This document shows positions 1-9,400 of a DNA stretch of 64,000 bases, piece by piece. The translations under genes were made by a program, and so were the position numbers. The notes beneath the pieces were generated by a model. The model was not told the DNA's origin. It did not search any database and saw nothing but the letters and a program-made list of their open reading frames with translations. Location: the NCBI GenBank assembly GCA_913775095.1, contig CAJYIW010000020.1, forward strand, positions 1 through 64,000, read 5' to 3'. The stretch is from an uncultured Siphonobacter sp. (GTDB lineage Bacteria > Bacteroidota > Bacteroidia > Cytophagales > Spirosomataceae). Position 1 is the first letter of the stretch, and every line of letters starts with the position of its first letter.

Positions 1-147
1 CAAAACTCAAAACTCAAAACTCAAAACTCAAAACTCAAAACTCAAAACTCAAAACTCAAAACTCAAAACTCAAAACCCAAAACCCAAAACCCAAAACTCA
101 AAACCCAAAACCCAAAACTCAAAACCCAAAACTCAAAACCCAAAACC
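1..147. repeat. Heptamer tandem repeat CAAAACT/CAAAACC
   Basis: Twenty-one uninterrupted 7-bp units fill the start of the window. The first ten are all CAAAACT; the next eleven mix CAAAACC and CAAAACT. The array is already in progress at base 1, so its true length is unknown. It stops 3 bp before the stop codon of the neighbouring kinase gene, whose last codons also read AAAACTCAA, so the array may have expanded from the 3' end of that gene. Such arrays slip easily and often cause assembly breaks. Confidence 0.97.
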
Positions 148-149
148 GC

Positions 150-1424
150 TTAAAACTCAATTCGAAAAACGGTCCAGCCGTCACTTTGGGTTTTTAGCGT
201 GAAGTTGTACCCGTGGTTGACCAGAATTTCCCGGATCAGGGTTAAGCCGATACCTTGCCCGTTGCTTTTTGAACTGTAAAATGGATTGAATAACTGCGAA
301 GACTCTTCGGTTGTAATGGGCTTGCCATTATTAAAAATGCACAGTTCCTGAGCACGGATCTCCGTTCGCAGGTCACTGCTATCCGCCTCAATGGCATTTT
401 TGTAAATGTTGACTAATACCTGTTCCAGCTGGGCAACATCTGCGTATAGAGAACAAGGTTCGATGGATTGGGGCGGGTGAATGGTAACGGCCCGATCCGT
501 AGCTGAGGCCCGCATAAATACGCTCACTTGTTCGGCCAGAGCATTCAGGGACATGGTTTCCTTTCGGGGATGGGGTAAGCGTACGACATCGGCAAAATTC
601 CGCATGAACTGCGAAAGTCGACCGTTTCGGTGACTGGCGACGCGAAGAGCTTCCACAAAATCCGAATACTCAGGTTCGGGTAACGAATGAAGGGTGGTTT
701 GTAAAATGGAATCCGTAGCCCCCAGGGTATTGTTCACTTCATGAGCCATCATCCGGATGACCTTCCCATACGCCTCTTTCTCCGTTCTGTATATCTCATT
801 AGTAAGTTCTTCCAGCATAAAAAATGAACGCCGAAAACCCTGATTCATCAGGTAGGAACGCTGCACTTTGTACATTTGAATTCCTTCGGTTTTCAGAATC
901 CGGGCTTCGCCATCAGCCATCTGACTCATCTGTACCAACAAATCGTTCTCCGATTCCTCCAGCTTTTTTCCCAGTACGGCCGGGCCAAAGGCTTCCCGAG
1001 CCGAGGGATTAAGTACGGCTATTCGTTCATCAAAATCCAGAATAAGCAGGGATACGGGCGAAGCCTCAATGAGTTTATCCAGGAAAAAGTGCTGTTCCTG
1101 CAAACGCGTTCGTTCCTCCCGCAGCTGGTCAATCATCAGATTGTACACCTCAATCAGCGTATCTACTTCCCCCCTTCCGGTCGGCACAAATTTGATCGTA
1201 AAGTCTTTCTCTTTAATGGCCTCGATACCCGAGCGAATGAAGGCAATGGGCTGATGGAAACTACGGTATAAATGAATTGCCACCGCAACAGAAATCAACA
1301 GAATTACTTCGGTGGCAATAAAAAGGGCTTTATTCTGAAACAAAAGCTGATACACCAGCCCCATCAACAACAAATGCAGGGCGGTGATGTAAAGAATATA
1401 CTGAAGTCGGTTGGATACGTTCAT
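150..1424 (-). CDS. NtrY/NtrB-like sensor histidine kinase
   Basis: A 424-residue membrane sensor kinase. Two hydrophobic segments (about 8-28 and 34-52) are followed by a HAMP-like linker (about 52-105), a PAS-like region (about 115-160), a phospho-acceptor box with His228 in MMAHEVNN, and an ATPase domain with N-box Asn343 (NIYKNAIEA) and G-box GQGIGL (389-394). This layout is that of NtrY/NtrB kinases, which phosphorylate sigma-54 activators. Its ATG overlaps the stop of the NtrC-like gene upstream by 4 bp (ATGA), so the two are translationally coupled. It is the last gene of the export operon. The signal it senses cannot be read from sequence; an envelope stress or export cue is inferred from the neighbours. 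Confidence 0.93.
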   Translation of the reverse strand: MNVSNRLQYILYITALHLLLMGLVYQLLFQNKALFIATEVILLISVAVAIHLYRSFHQPIAFIRSGIEAIKEKDFTIKFVPTGRGEVDTLIEVYNLMIDQLREERTRLQEQHFFLDKLIEASPVSLLILDFDERIAVLNPSAREAFGPAVLGKKLEESENDLLVQMSQMADGEARILKTEGIQMYKVQRSYLMNQGFRRSFFMLEELTNEIYRTEKEAYGKVIRMMAHEVNNTLGATDSILQTTLHSLPEPEYSDFVEALRVASHRNGRLSQFMRNFADVVRLPHPRKETMSLNALAEQVSVFMRASATDRAVTIHPPQSIEPCSLYADVAQLEQVLVNIYKNAIEADSSDLRTEIRAQELCIFNNGKPITTEESSQLFNPFYSSKSNGQGIGLTLIREILVNHGYNFTLKTQSDGWTVFRIEF

Positions 1425-2788
1425 ACGTCGTCGGCATCGTAATAGATACCGTATTTTTCGAGCCTGCGATACAGCGTAAACCGGGTTATTCCTAAAGAAC
1501 GGGCTACTTTGGCTACTTTGTTCTGGTGAAAATCCATGGCTCGTTTAATCATGTGGAACTCCATTTCTTCCAGCGTCAAGGTTCCTACTTCGGGCAGACT
1601 GCGGGCCGAGGCCGGGCTCATCGTCAGGTTCGACTGAAAATCCCTGACCTCCAGTCGATCATGCCGGGAAAGTAACACCGTTCGTTCGACCAGATTTTTC
1701 AGTTGCCGGATGTTACCCGGCAAGGCCAGCGTCTTAAGCCACTGTACGCTGGCGGCACTTAGTTGCAGAGCCGGGCGATGATAGATTTCCTTGAGGTTAT
1801 TCATGAAAAATTCCGCCAGCAGCGGAATGTCCTCTGGTCGCTCGCGAAGGGCGGGTAACTTCACCGAAATCAGGTTAATGCGGTAATACAAATCCTCCCG
1901 GAACGTACCCTGAGCGACCATTTCTTCCAGATTGCGATTGGTGGCACAAATGATTCGCACATCTGCCGTGCGGCTTTTGCTACTGCCGAGCGGTTCAAAA
2001 CTTCGCTCCTGTAACACCCGCAGTAATTTCACCTGACTCGACAAATCCAGTTCGCCAATTTCATCCAGAAAAATAGAGCCCCGATTAGCCAGTTCAAAAC
2101 GACCGATCCGATCCGTTTTAGCATCGGTAAAGGCTCCGCGAACGTGACCGAAAAGTTCGCTTTCAAACAAACTCGCCGAGATTCCTCCCAGGTTCACTTT
2201 TACGAAGGGTCGGCTCCTGCGGCGACTGTTCAGGTGAATGGCTTCGGCGATGAGTTCTTTTCCCGTACCACTTTCGCCCGTAATTAAAACGGAAGCTTCT
2301 GTGGGAGCTACCCGGCCAATGGTTTCCAGGATTTCCAGCAATTTGGGATCCTGGCCCACAATGTGCTGAAACTGATACTTTTCCTGTAACTTCTGCCTTC
2401 CCAGCGAAACACCCGCGGTTTGGGAGAGATTTAAAATGGTTCGGATGGACTGCACCAGGTGCTCATTCTGCCAGGGTTTGGTGATAAAATCCCGGGCTCC
2501 TTTTTTCATTCCCTCCACGGCCAGATCAATACTTCCCCAGCCCGTAATCAGAATGACCGGGAGATTTGGTTTCAGTTGCTGAATTTCATCCAGCAACTGC
2601 ATGCCTTCACGGCCGGAGGTTGCCATCGAAAAATTCAAATCCAGCAAAACCAGCTCGGGCGTTTGCTGCTTCAAAATCTCCAGCGTCTCCGGGGCAGAAC
2701 CGGCACCCGCCACTTTAAACCCTTCTTTTTTGAGGAGAAGGGATAAAGAAGTACGGATGGCTATATCGTCGTCAACGATTAAAATCAT
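1421..2788 (-). CDS. Sigma-54-dependent NtrC-family response regulator
   Basis: 455 residues in three parts. The receiver domain has acidic residues DDD (6-8) and phospho-acceptor Asp50. The AAA+ domain has Walker A GESGTGKE (171-178), a sigma-54 contact loop GAFTDA (218-223) and Walker B FLDEIGE (240-246). A Fis-type helix-turn-helix covers about 415-450. Family knowledge: such proteins use ATP to open promoters bound by sigma-54 RNA polymerase. The contact loop has Asp where the classic motif is GAFTGA. It sits 45 bp after the permease genes and overlaps the kinase gene. A sigma-54-type promoter and a palindromic upstream site precede the first gene of this operon, so this regulator probably controls its own operon. 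Confidence 0.95.
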   Translation of the reverse strand: MILIVDDDIAIRTSLSLLLKKEGFKVAGAGSAPETLEILKQQTPELVLLDLNFSMATSGREGMQLLDEIQQLKPNLPVILITGWGSIDLAVEGMKKGARDFITKPWQNEHLVQSIRTILNLSQTAGVSLGRQKLQEKYQFQHIVGQDPKLLEILETIGRVAPTEASVLITGESGTGKELIAEAIHLNSRRRSRPFVKVNLGGISASLFESELFGHVRGAFTDAKTDRIGRFELANRGSIFLDEIGELDLSSQVKLLRVLQERSFEPLGSSKSRTADVRIICATNRNLEEMVAQGTFREDLYYRINLISVKLPALRERPEDIPLLAEFFMNNLKEIYHRPALQLSAASVQWLKTLALPGNIRQLKNLVERTVLLSRHDRLEVRDFQSNLTMSPASARSLPEVGTLTLEEMEFHMIKRAMDFHQNKVAKVARSLGITRFTLYRRLEKYGIYYDADDV

Positions 2789-2833
2789 GAAAATGAGGGA
2801 TTAACAAAGGCTGAAGGGAAAACTCCGTCCGGC

Positions 2834-3997
2834 CTAGTCTTCGTGCAGGGCCACCGCCGGAGCAATCAGGGAAGCCTGACGACTGGGATACCAGGCACAA
2901 AGGGTAACGATTAAATAGATCACCACTACCGCCACGGCCATCGCCAGCAGGTAAATACCAGCGTCCATATCAAAGACGTGAAGCAGGGGAAACTGAACGG
3001 CGAACAACAAGCCCAGCAGAATACTAAAGCTTGCCAATACCCAGATTTCACCCAGAAATTGCAGGGATATACTTCTTTCGGTGGCTCCCATCGCCCGTCG
3101 TAACCCAATTTCACCCCGGCGGCGGGCAATGTTCAAATTTAGAACACCAAACAGGCCTAATCCTACATTAATGAGCAGAAAAGTACTGATGATCCCGAAG
3201 ATGATGACGGGAACCAGCGTCAGGTTATGCTGCGTCTTCCGGGATTCGGTCAGGTACGTCACCTCCGCTCCCCAGTTACGCACCATTGCCAGAACGTCCT
3301 TCACCAGATTAGCCTCAAAGGTGGCATCCGTTCCGGGCCTGGTCTTGATGAGAATGCTCATGTCCCAGTCTTTTTCGGTCAGCGGTTCGAAGATGGCAGG
3401 CGTATTATTCATGTACTCTCCCTTGCCTTTGAACGTTTCGACTACTCCTACCACCTTCCAGAAATGGGTATCGTCTTTTTTAATCGTCTTTCCGATCGGA
3501 TTTTCACCCGGAAAGAGTTTTTCCTGTAATTTCTGATTAATGACCAGCGGCGTGTACCGGGCAGAGCGATCCTGCGGCCCAAACCAGCGGCCCTTCTGCA
3601 TGGTGATATCCAGCGTTCGGTACAGCGATTCATCCGTTCGGTAAAACTCAGCCAGGGTGCTGGCATTTTGATAGCTGACGCTGTTATTCATGTTATTCAT
3701 GGTGAAGGGCGTGTTCGAGCTCATGCGACTGGCACTTTCCACTTCGGGATACGCCCGGATGCGTCGCAAGATGCTTTCTACTTTGGCGGGCACGTCGGTG
3801 GTATCCTGATTGTTAGTCAGTTCCATACTCCATACCTGCTCGTAGGAGAAACCGATGGGTTCGCGGTAATTACGCAGATTGGATAGCAAAAACGTCAGCA
3901 CGCCGAAGAGCACCAGAAAAGAGGCCCAGATTTCAACGATAAGCAGGGCGTGCGTTTTCCGCTTATTCCAGATGAGAGTGAAAAAATGACGAAGCAT
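2834..3997 (-). CDS. MacB/FtsX-like ABC transporter permease (second)
   Basis: 387 residues: an N-terminal membrane segment (about 17-40), a large periplasmic MacB-type core domain (about 45-255), then three C-terminal membrane segments with the motif RRGEIGLRRAMGAT between them. This is the FtsX/MacB permease fold with four transmembrane helices. It follows a homologous permease by 43 bp, and the two probably form a heterodimer driven by the ATPase encoded upstream. MacB-like pumps move substrates from the periplasm to a TolC channel rather than across the inner membrane. The substrate is unknown. Confidence 0.92.
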   Translation of the reverse strand: MLRHFFTLIWNKRKTHALLIVEIWASFLVLFGVLTFLLSNLRNYREPIGFSYEQVWSMELTNNQDTTDVPAKVESILRRIRAYPEVESASRMSSNTPFTMNNMNNSVSYQNASTLAEFYRTDESLYRTLDITMQKGRWFGPQDRSARYTPLVINQKLQEKLFPGENPIGKTIKKDDTHFWKVVGVVETFKGKGEYMNNTPAIFEPLTEKDWDMSILIKTRPGTDATFEANLVKDVLAMVRNWGAEVTYLTESRKTQHNLTLVPVIIFGIISTFLLINVGLGLFGVLNLNIARRRGEIGLRRAMGATERSISLQFLGEIWVLASFSILLGLLFAVQFPLLHVFDMDAGIYLLAMAVAVVVIYLIVTLCAWYPSRQASLIAPAVALHED

Positions 3998-4040
3998 AAA
4001 GCTGGATTTTATAGCTGATCAATAGCTTTAGATGAACCGA

Positions 4041-5288
4041 TTACGACTTAAGAGCATCGACGATTTTCAGTTTCGACATGCGGAAGGCGGGCAATACGCC
4101 CGACAGTAACCCGAAAAGAAAACAGACCGCCAGACTCACCAGAAAAACGGTTGGGTTAATGGCGAGATCGGCGTAAGCAATCCAGCCGCTGTTATTAATG
4201 AGCTGAATAATGACGAACGAAAACACCAGAGCCAGGCTGCCGCCAATGAAGGTAATGAAGATATTTTCGACAATGAACTGATAGAGTAAGGTTTTGGCCG
4301 GAGCTCCGAACGCTTTTCGAACGCCGATCTCCGAAGCCCGTTCCATCATGCGTCCCACGTTGACATTGACCAGATTCAGGGCCGGTAAACCCATAAACAT
4401 CAGCAGGATAATGGCGACGGCGGTGAAGAAAAATACCCTTCGGCTGTCGTCATCCCCAAAAAAAGAAGTCATGTACTGATCGGCGTAGCCTTCGGCTTTG
4501 ATGGTAAAATTGGTGTACTTCGATCCGTATTCTGTACCCGACTGCGGAATTCGGCTCATGGCCTGCTGAAATTCAGACTGCATGGTGGTCAATTCGGATT
4601 TATCCTTCGCCATCAGGATCGCAATGAAATTGCCCCGCATATTTCCGCGTTCGTAGTTACTCTTGGGTACGGTATAGGGAAAATACACATCCGCGTACGA
4701 ATACGGGCGGGTTGCGGGGCTGCCTTTCACCACGCCAATCACGCGGTACCGCAGCCCTTCGATTTCGACTTCGCGGCCAATGACGGTCTTGCCGTCGTCC
4801 TCAAAATACTGTTTCTGAAAATCGTCCGTAATGACGACTACCTGATCGCCCGTTTTGATTTGTTGCTCGGCGAAAGGCTTTCCGTCCAGAAATTCAAACG
4901 TACAGACCCGCCAGAAATCAGCGTCGGTGTATTTGGTAAAAAGTTTGATTCGTTTCCCATTCACGTACGCATTGGCGAAAGTAAACATCGAGGTCATCCC
5001 CACCCGTTCGGGGGTCTGCATGGTTTTCAGGTACGTCTGAATAAACCGGACGCTCATCGGGCTGCTGCTTCGACTGCTTCGAGTCGTGTCTTTCTGCACC
5101 ACGCTGGTTACAAAAAGCGAACGGTCGCGGTTGCCTTCGGGGTAATGCACCCCCAGCAGGTGATCCATGAAGGAGGTAACGACCATCAGCACCGTCAGGG
5201 TGATGCTGATGCCGAAGAGGGTAATGAAGGTATAGAAAGGATGCCGCAGCAGGACTTTCCAGGCAATTTTGATGTAATTAAGTATCAT
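4041..5288 (-). CDS. MacB/FtsX-like ABC transporter permease (first)
   Basis: 415 residues with an N-terminal membrane helix (about 12-36), a periplasmic core domain, and three C-terminal helices that include ERASEIGVRKAFGA, the FtsX-family signature also found in the second permease. It is about 30 residues longer than its partner, mostly in the periplasmic domain. It lies 36 bp downstream of the ATPase gene in the same operon. Two different permease chains rather than a MacB homodimer with fused ATPase suggest a heterodimeric export pump of the type common in Bacteroidota. Confidence 0.92.
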   Translation of the reverse strand: MILNYIKIAWKVLLRHPFYTFITLFGISITLTVLMVVTSFMDHLLGVHYPEGNRDRSLFVTSVVQKDTTRSSRSSSPMSVRFIQTYLKTMQTPERVGMTSMFTFANAYVNGKRIKLFTKYTDADFWRVCTFEFLDGKPFAEQQIKTGDQVVVITDDFQKQYFEDDGKTVIGREVEIEGLRYRVIGVVKGSPATRPYSYADVYFPYTVPKSNYERGNMRGNFIAILMAKDKSELTTMQSEFQQAMSRIPQSGTEYGSKYTNFTIKAEGYADQYMTSFFGDDDSRRVFFFTAVAIILLMFMGLPALNLVNVNVGRMMERASEIGVRKAFGAPAKTLLYQFIVENIFITFIGGSLALVFSFVIIQLINNSGWIAYADLAINPTVFLVSLAVCFLFGLLSGVLPAFRMSKLKIVDALKS

Positions 5289-5324
5289 AGCAGAAAAGCT
5301 GAAAACAGTGAATCGATGGACGGA

Positions 5325-5987
5325 TTACTGCACCTGGGTGCCGTCAAACAGGCGGATGAGGCGGTGCGTCTGACGGGCCATGGAATCGTCGTGCGTCACC
5401 ATGATGATCGTGGCTCCGTCGGCGTTGAGTTTCTGAAGGATTGCCAGGATTTCATTTCCCATCACGCTGTCGAGGTTACCCGTGGGCTCATCGGCCAGAA
5501 TGATTTCGGGTCGGCCCACAATGGCCCGGGCAATGGCGACGCGTTGTTTCTGTCCGCCGGAAAGCTGCTTCGGGAAGTGTTTCATACGGTTACTCAGGCC
5601 CACTTTTTCCAGGGCTTCGCGGGCCAGTTCACGGCGTTCTTTGGCGGAAGTGTTGCGGTATAACAAAGGGATTTCGACGTTATCCAGCACCGACAAATCG
5701 TTAATCAGGTGAAAGCTTTGAAAAATGAAACCCAGCTTTTCGTTACGTAAGCGGGCCAGCTTCTGGTCCTGGTAACTTTCCACCCGCCGTCCGTCAATTT
5801 CGATATGGCCCTGCGAAGGCTCGTCGAGTAGACCCATTATGTTTAACAGCGTACTTTTCCCGCATCCGGACGGCCCCATGATGGAGACAAATTCGCCCTT
5901 GTTTACCGTCAGGTTAATGTTATTCAGAGCCAGCGTTTCCACCGAGCTGGTGCGGTACACTTTTTCGACGTTCTGAAGCTTGATCAT
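5325..5987 (-). CDS. ABC transporter ATP-binding protein (LolD/MacB type)
   Basis: 220 residues with every motif of an ABC ATPase: Walker [10 protein letters not shown] (about 39-47), signature [14 protein letters not shown] (about 142-155), Walker [12 protein letters not shown], and switch His in VTHDD. Length and sequence fit the LolD/MacB/FtsE subgroup, which pairs with FtsX-type permeases. It begins 12 bp after the TolC-like gene and is followed by two permease genes, so it most likely powers both. Confidence in the family is high; the transported molecule is unknown. Confidence 0.96.
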   Translation of the reverse strand: MIKLQNVEKVYRTSSVETLALNNINLTVNKGEFVSIMGPSGCGKSTLLNIMGLLDEPSQGHIEIDGRRVESYQDQKLARLRNEKLGFIFQSFHLINDLSVLDNVEIPLLYRNTSAKERRELAREALEKVGLSNRMKHFPKQLSGGQKQRVAIARAIVGRPEIILADEPTGNLDSVMGNEILAILQKLNADGATIIMVTHDDSMARQTHRLIRLFDGTQVQ

Positions 5988-5999
5988 AATGATTTTCAG

Positions 6000-7448
6000 T
6001 TAGTTATAAACAATTTTTTCGTTTCGTTCAAAATCATAAAGGGTTAATAACCGCAGGCTGTAGTACGACTGCCAGTAGTCCCGCAAAGCCAGAATATAAT
6101 CCCGTTTGGCCCGGTCTTTTTCCTGCGTGGCGATGACTAAATCCGTCACGCTGAGGTTACTTAAAATGAACCGCTCCTGAGCAATCTGATACCGATTCGC
6201 GGCAATTTCGTCGGCCAGACGGGTGAGTTTCACCTGTTTCTGGAGCATTTCCAACAGGGTTACCTGCGTAAAAATCTGCTGTTCAAAGGTAATCTTATCC
6301 TGTTCGACCGACTGCTGAGCAAATTCCCGGTTGGCCCGGGCCACTTCCGTTCGGGCTTTGTTGCGGCCCCAGGTCAGAATGGGTAAGGTAAACTGCAACT
6401 CCACAAACTCCCGGTCCTGCGGTTTTCGGTACACCTCGGCTGGTCGAATGCCCTGATTGGAAAGTCCGAAATTGGCATTCAGTGAAGCATTTAATCCGTT
6501 TTCTTTTACCGCCTGTTGCACGTCGCGTTCGGCTTCGAGCAGTCTTCGCTGAAAGGTAATGGCATCCGCCCGGTTCATAAAGGCCTCCTGAATGGCCTTT
6601 TGAGATTCCACCCTGAACTCCCGCAGTTCCGTCGGTATTTCCAGTTCCGGCATTTGATCCGTTCGTAAACCCATGTAGCGATTCAATTGCAAAGAAGTAA
6701 CCGTTGCCGATTGCTGAGCCGAGGCCAGATCTTTCTCTGCCGTTAACACCCCCATCTGTAACTGCAACAGATCATTTTGGGAAAGTCGGCCCAGATCGAG
6801 CTTATGCTTTGCAATCGTATAAAGGGTATCGTTATTACGACGGTTCTTCTCCGCAATTTGCAGGTTTACCTGAGCCACCAGCAGTTCAAAGTAATACTGC
6901 GACGTTCGCAGAGCTACTTCTTCCATCGAAGAAATGAACTCCTGCATGCCTTCCTGATACTTCAGCGGCTGGATTTTACGGTCCCACTTCATGGCATTGT
7001 ATCGGAACAAGGGCTGCGTAATGCCGATTTCAAAGGGTACTCCGTTATACCGGGTATTATTCCGGGCAAAATCGTCGAACCGCTGAAGCTGATTCTGGAC
7101 GTAAAGTGTTCCACCCGTGGGTGCAATGCTCTGACTAAGGGAGAGATTCAGCAGCGAATTATTATTGGATACGGGCTGAAAAGCAATGGTTCCGTCGGGC
7201 TGAACGACTTCGATAAAGGACCTCGTAAACCCCGGCAGTGTTCCGTTCAGACTCAGCTGGGGTTTGTAATCCGAAAGGAAGGACCGATACTGCCAGTAGA
7301 CCGTTTTTTTCTGGGTTAAGGCCTGCTTCGCCGCCAGCGATTCGTTCCGGGCCAGTTCTACCGCCTGACCGAGCGTCAGCTTACGTTCCTGAGACCAGCA
7401 GTACTGAAACGAAATCAGCAGTACGAGTATGTAAAGGACTGTTCTCAT
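6000..7448 (-). CDS. TolC-family outer-membrane efflux protein
   Basis: 482 residues with a signal peptide ending near residue 19 and two repeats of long amphipathic helices rich in Gln, Arg and Leu, as in the outer-membrane factor (OEP) family. These form trimeric channels spanning the outer membrane and periplasm. Its ATG overlaps the stop of the adaptor gene by 4 bp, so the adaptor and channel are coupled, and the ATPase gene starts 12 bp later. Together they make a tripartite export system: adaptor, inner-membrane ABC unit and channel. Confidence 0.94.
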   Translation of the reverse strand: MRTVLYILVLLISFQYCWSQERKLTLGQAVELARNESLAAKQALTQKKTVYWQYRSFLSDYKPQLSLNGTLPGFTRSFIEVVQPDGTIAFQPVSNNNSLLNLSLSQSIAPTGGTLYVQNQLQRFDDFARNNTRYNGVPFEIGITQPLFRYNAMKWDRKIQPLKYQEGMQEFISSMEEVALRTSQYYFELLVAQVNLQIAEKNRRNNDTLYTIAKHKLDLGRLSQNDLLQLQMGVLTAEKDLASAQQSATVTSLQLNRYMGLRTDQMPELEIPTELREFRVESQKAIQEAFMNRADAITFQRRLLEAERDVQQAVKENGLNASLNANFGLSNQGIRPAEVYRKPQDREFVELQFTLPILTWGRNKARTEVARANREFAQQSVEQDKITFEQQIFTQVTLLEMLQKQVKLTRLADEIAANRYQIAQERFILSNLSVTDLVIATQEKDRAKRDYILALRDYWQSYYSLRLLTLYDFERNEKIVYN

Positions 7449-8692
7449 GGCTTGATCGTAATTTCCTGTAAATGCTCGTATTGATTCAAATCCGTGAGAA
7501 TGACCCGGTCTCCCGCGTTCAGGCCGCTTTTAATTTCTACAAAATCAAAATTGGAAAGTCCGATTTCCACTTCCCGACGCGAAGCCGTATTTCCGTTGAG
7601 TACGTACACAAACTGTTTGCGTTTACCCGTAAAAGCCGGGCCATTTTTTACCCGCAACGTGTGTATACTGCGACTGGTAACGATGAATACCTCTACCTTC
7701 AGGTTGGGTCGGAGCTGGGCCGTGGAGGCCTGATCGAGCTGTACGACAAACTTGACAATGCCGTTGGTAATGGCAGGTTTGACCTGACTGATCATCCCCC
7801 GCAGGTTTGATTCGCCAATTTTAACGATCACGGGTAAGCCGGCTTTTACCTCTTCAGCGTATACGTCAGAGCAGGAACCGTCGATCCGGAAACTGCCCAG
7901 GTCGGCCACCTTGGCCAGCATTTCCCCTTCACTGACCGAAGAACCAATGTTTTCGTTTACCCAGGTCAGTACGCCTTTGCGGTCGGCAACGATGTCGGCT
8001 TTGTTCAGTTTATGCTCCAGTTCTTTCAAGTTTTTGCCTTCGATCTGGGCTCCTAACTCGGTTTCCCGCAAACTCGCTCCCATCGACTGGCGGTTATAGG
8101 TCAGGTCATTTTCCAGTTGCTGTTTTTCCAGCTCGGCAATTCTCAAGGCGTTTTCGGCCCGGGTAATGTCTTCGCGGGTAGCACCGCCTACTTTCTGCAA
8201 ACGCCGGTAATCTTCCACATCGGCCCGCAGTTTATTAATGTTCAGGGATTTGATTTTATCGCTTATTTCCGCGTCGTACAGATTTTTGTTCAGCTTCATC
8301 CGCAGTTGCTCAATGCTGTTGCGTTTTAGTTCGAGCTGATCCTGCATTTTTTCGTACTCGATCTGAGTCAGGGATTTGTCCAGTTCCAGAATGGCCTTAC
8401 CCGGCTCTACGGGTGTTCCCGAAGTTAGTAATACCCGTTTGATACTGGCCCGGATGGGACTCGTCATGATTTGTTCGAAAGCCGGAATGACTTCTCCCGA
8501 AGCAGTGAGTGTGTTTTCTACATCCCCCGTACTTACCGTAGCCGTACGGATTTTTGAGCTTTCGATGGAACTCTGTAAGGTAGTTCTGACGGCGTAAATA
8601 CCCGCAATGATGACCAGCACCAGACCCGAGGCAATGAGCCATCTCCGGTTGCGTTGCCGATTGCGGTATTCGATTTGTACTTCCCGATCCAT
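7445..8692 (-). CDS. HlyD-family periplasmic adaptor (membrane fusion protein)
   Basis: 415 residues: one N-terminal membrane anchor (about 17-38), a lipoyl/barrel-sandwich region, a coiled-coil hairpin (about 110-215) rich in Leu, Glu and Lys, then a beta-barrel and C-terminal membrane-proximal domain. This is the MacA/HlyD architecture that links an inner-membrane pump to a TolC channel. It is the first gene of the seven-gene operon. The start ATG lies about 30 nt after the transcription start predicted from the sigma-54-type promoter at 8734-8749. Confidence 0.93.
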   Translation of the reverse strand: MDREVQIEYRNRQRNRRWLIASGLVLVIIAGIYAVRTTLQSSIESSKIRTATVSTGDVENTLTASGEVIPAFEQIMTSPIRASIKRVLLTSGTPVEPGKAILELDKSLTQIEYEKMQDQLELKRNSIEQLRMKLNKNLYDAEISDKIKSLNINKLRADVEDYRRLQKVGGATREDITRAENALRIAELEKQQLENDLTYNRQSMGASLRETELGAQIEGKNLKELEHKLNKADIVADRKGVLTWVNENIGSSVSEGEMLAKVADLGSFRIDGSCSDVYAEEVKAGLPVIVKIGESNLRGMISQVKPAITNGIVKFVVQLDQASTAQLRPNLKVEVFIVTSRSIHTLRVKNGPAFTGKRKQFVYVLNGNTASRREVEIGLSNFDFVEIKSGLNAGDRVILTDLNQYEHLQEITIKP

Positions 8693-8733
8693 GTAACAAT
8701 TGAAATTTGATAGGCTATGACTACCTTACTACA

Positions 8734-8749
8734 TGCCACAACCGTGCCA
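8734..8749 (-). promoter_or_regulatory. Sigma-54-type (-24/-12) promoter of the export operon
   Basis: Read on the minus strand the sequence is TGGCACGGTTGTGGCA. It has the invariant GG and GC separated by exactly 10 bases and matches the consensus TGGCAC-N5-TTGCA at all but one fixed position. It predicts transcription start near 8723, about 30 nt before the adaptor ATG. The operon itself encodes an NtrC-type activator, which such promoters require. Confidence 0.75.
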
Positions 8750-8803
8750 AAGATCAACTCACTATTAATCAGCTATTTACAATTTTTAACACGAAAGAAA
8801 AGC

Positions 8804-8836
8804 GTGCGAATTCGCACACCTTGTGCAGATTGACAC
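8804..8836. promoter_or_regulatory. Candidate enhancer sites for the NtrC-type activator
   Basis: A perfect 14-bp palindrome GTGCGAATTCGCAC (8804-8817) is followed 19 bp later by a weaker copy GTGCAGATTGACAC (8823-8836). They lie about 80-115 bp upstream of the predicted sigma-54 start site, the usual distance for activator binding, and two turns apart on the same DNA face. Binding by the co-encoded regulator is inferred. Confidence 0.55.
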
Positions 8837-9400
8837 GAAGTGCGTAATGGAATTTTAAACTGGTATTGTTGGACTGATACTCATATCAAAACCCCTGGAT
8901 ACCAGAAACGTATTCTTCAGGTATATGATCATGTCTCCGCAACTTCCCCGGTTTCACCCAGCGAAGCAGGATAAAAGGGTAGAGAAATCTCAGGCACTCA
9001 TCGCGAACGCCGGGAGAGGCTATACCTAACCTTCAGATCAGACTCCCTCATTTTCTGAAGTTTCATAGACTCCTTTAAGAAAGGGGTAACGTACCCAATA
9101 GGCTTCTCATTTAGAAGTAGCGGTAGCTTTAACAAACCGGATAGGTTTGTAATGCTTAACTGCCCGACGAATAGTAACTTTTGATTGATCATTTAACCAG
9201 TTTGCTTCCTTACTAATTAAAACCTCTGAATGGTCAGGTATCATAGTTGATTAGTAACTATTCAATTATATATTTTACTACTAAAACATGGCTCAGATAA
9301 TATGATTAGTTATTTTATTTGTGTGAGGTTTGTTGATGATTTTTGACTTAATAGACAGACACTTATACAACTCACCACTTGCCCTCTAAACCCACCTGTT
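8837..9400. other. AT-rich gap without a convincing gene
   Basis: Between the enhancer-like sites and the next gene there is AT-rich sequence with many stop codons. The only sizeable reading frame (64 codons, minus strand, 8998-9192) has no recognisable domain and no clear ribosome site. I see no RNA gene here. Confidence 0.5.

Noticed and set aside
1-147. CRISPR array or telomere
   Set aside because: Units are 7 bp with no spacers, and no cas genes or terminal hairpin are seen.
4860-5663. A 267-codon plus-strand frame opposite the permease and ATPase genes
   Set aside because: It lies antisense to two genes with clear motifs; a shadow frame caused by codon bias.
8998-9192. A 64-codon minus-strand frame
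   Set aside because: No domain, signal, ribosome site or neighbour support; in an AT-rich gap such frames are expected by chance.
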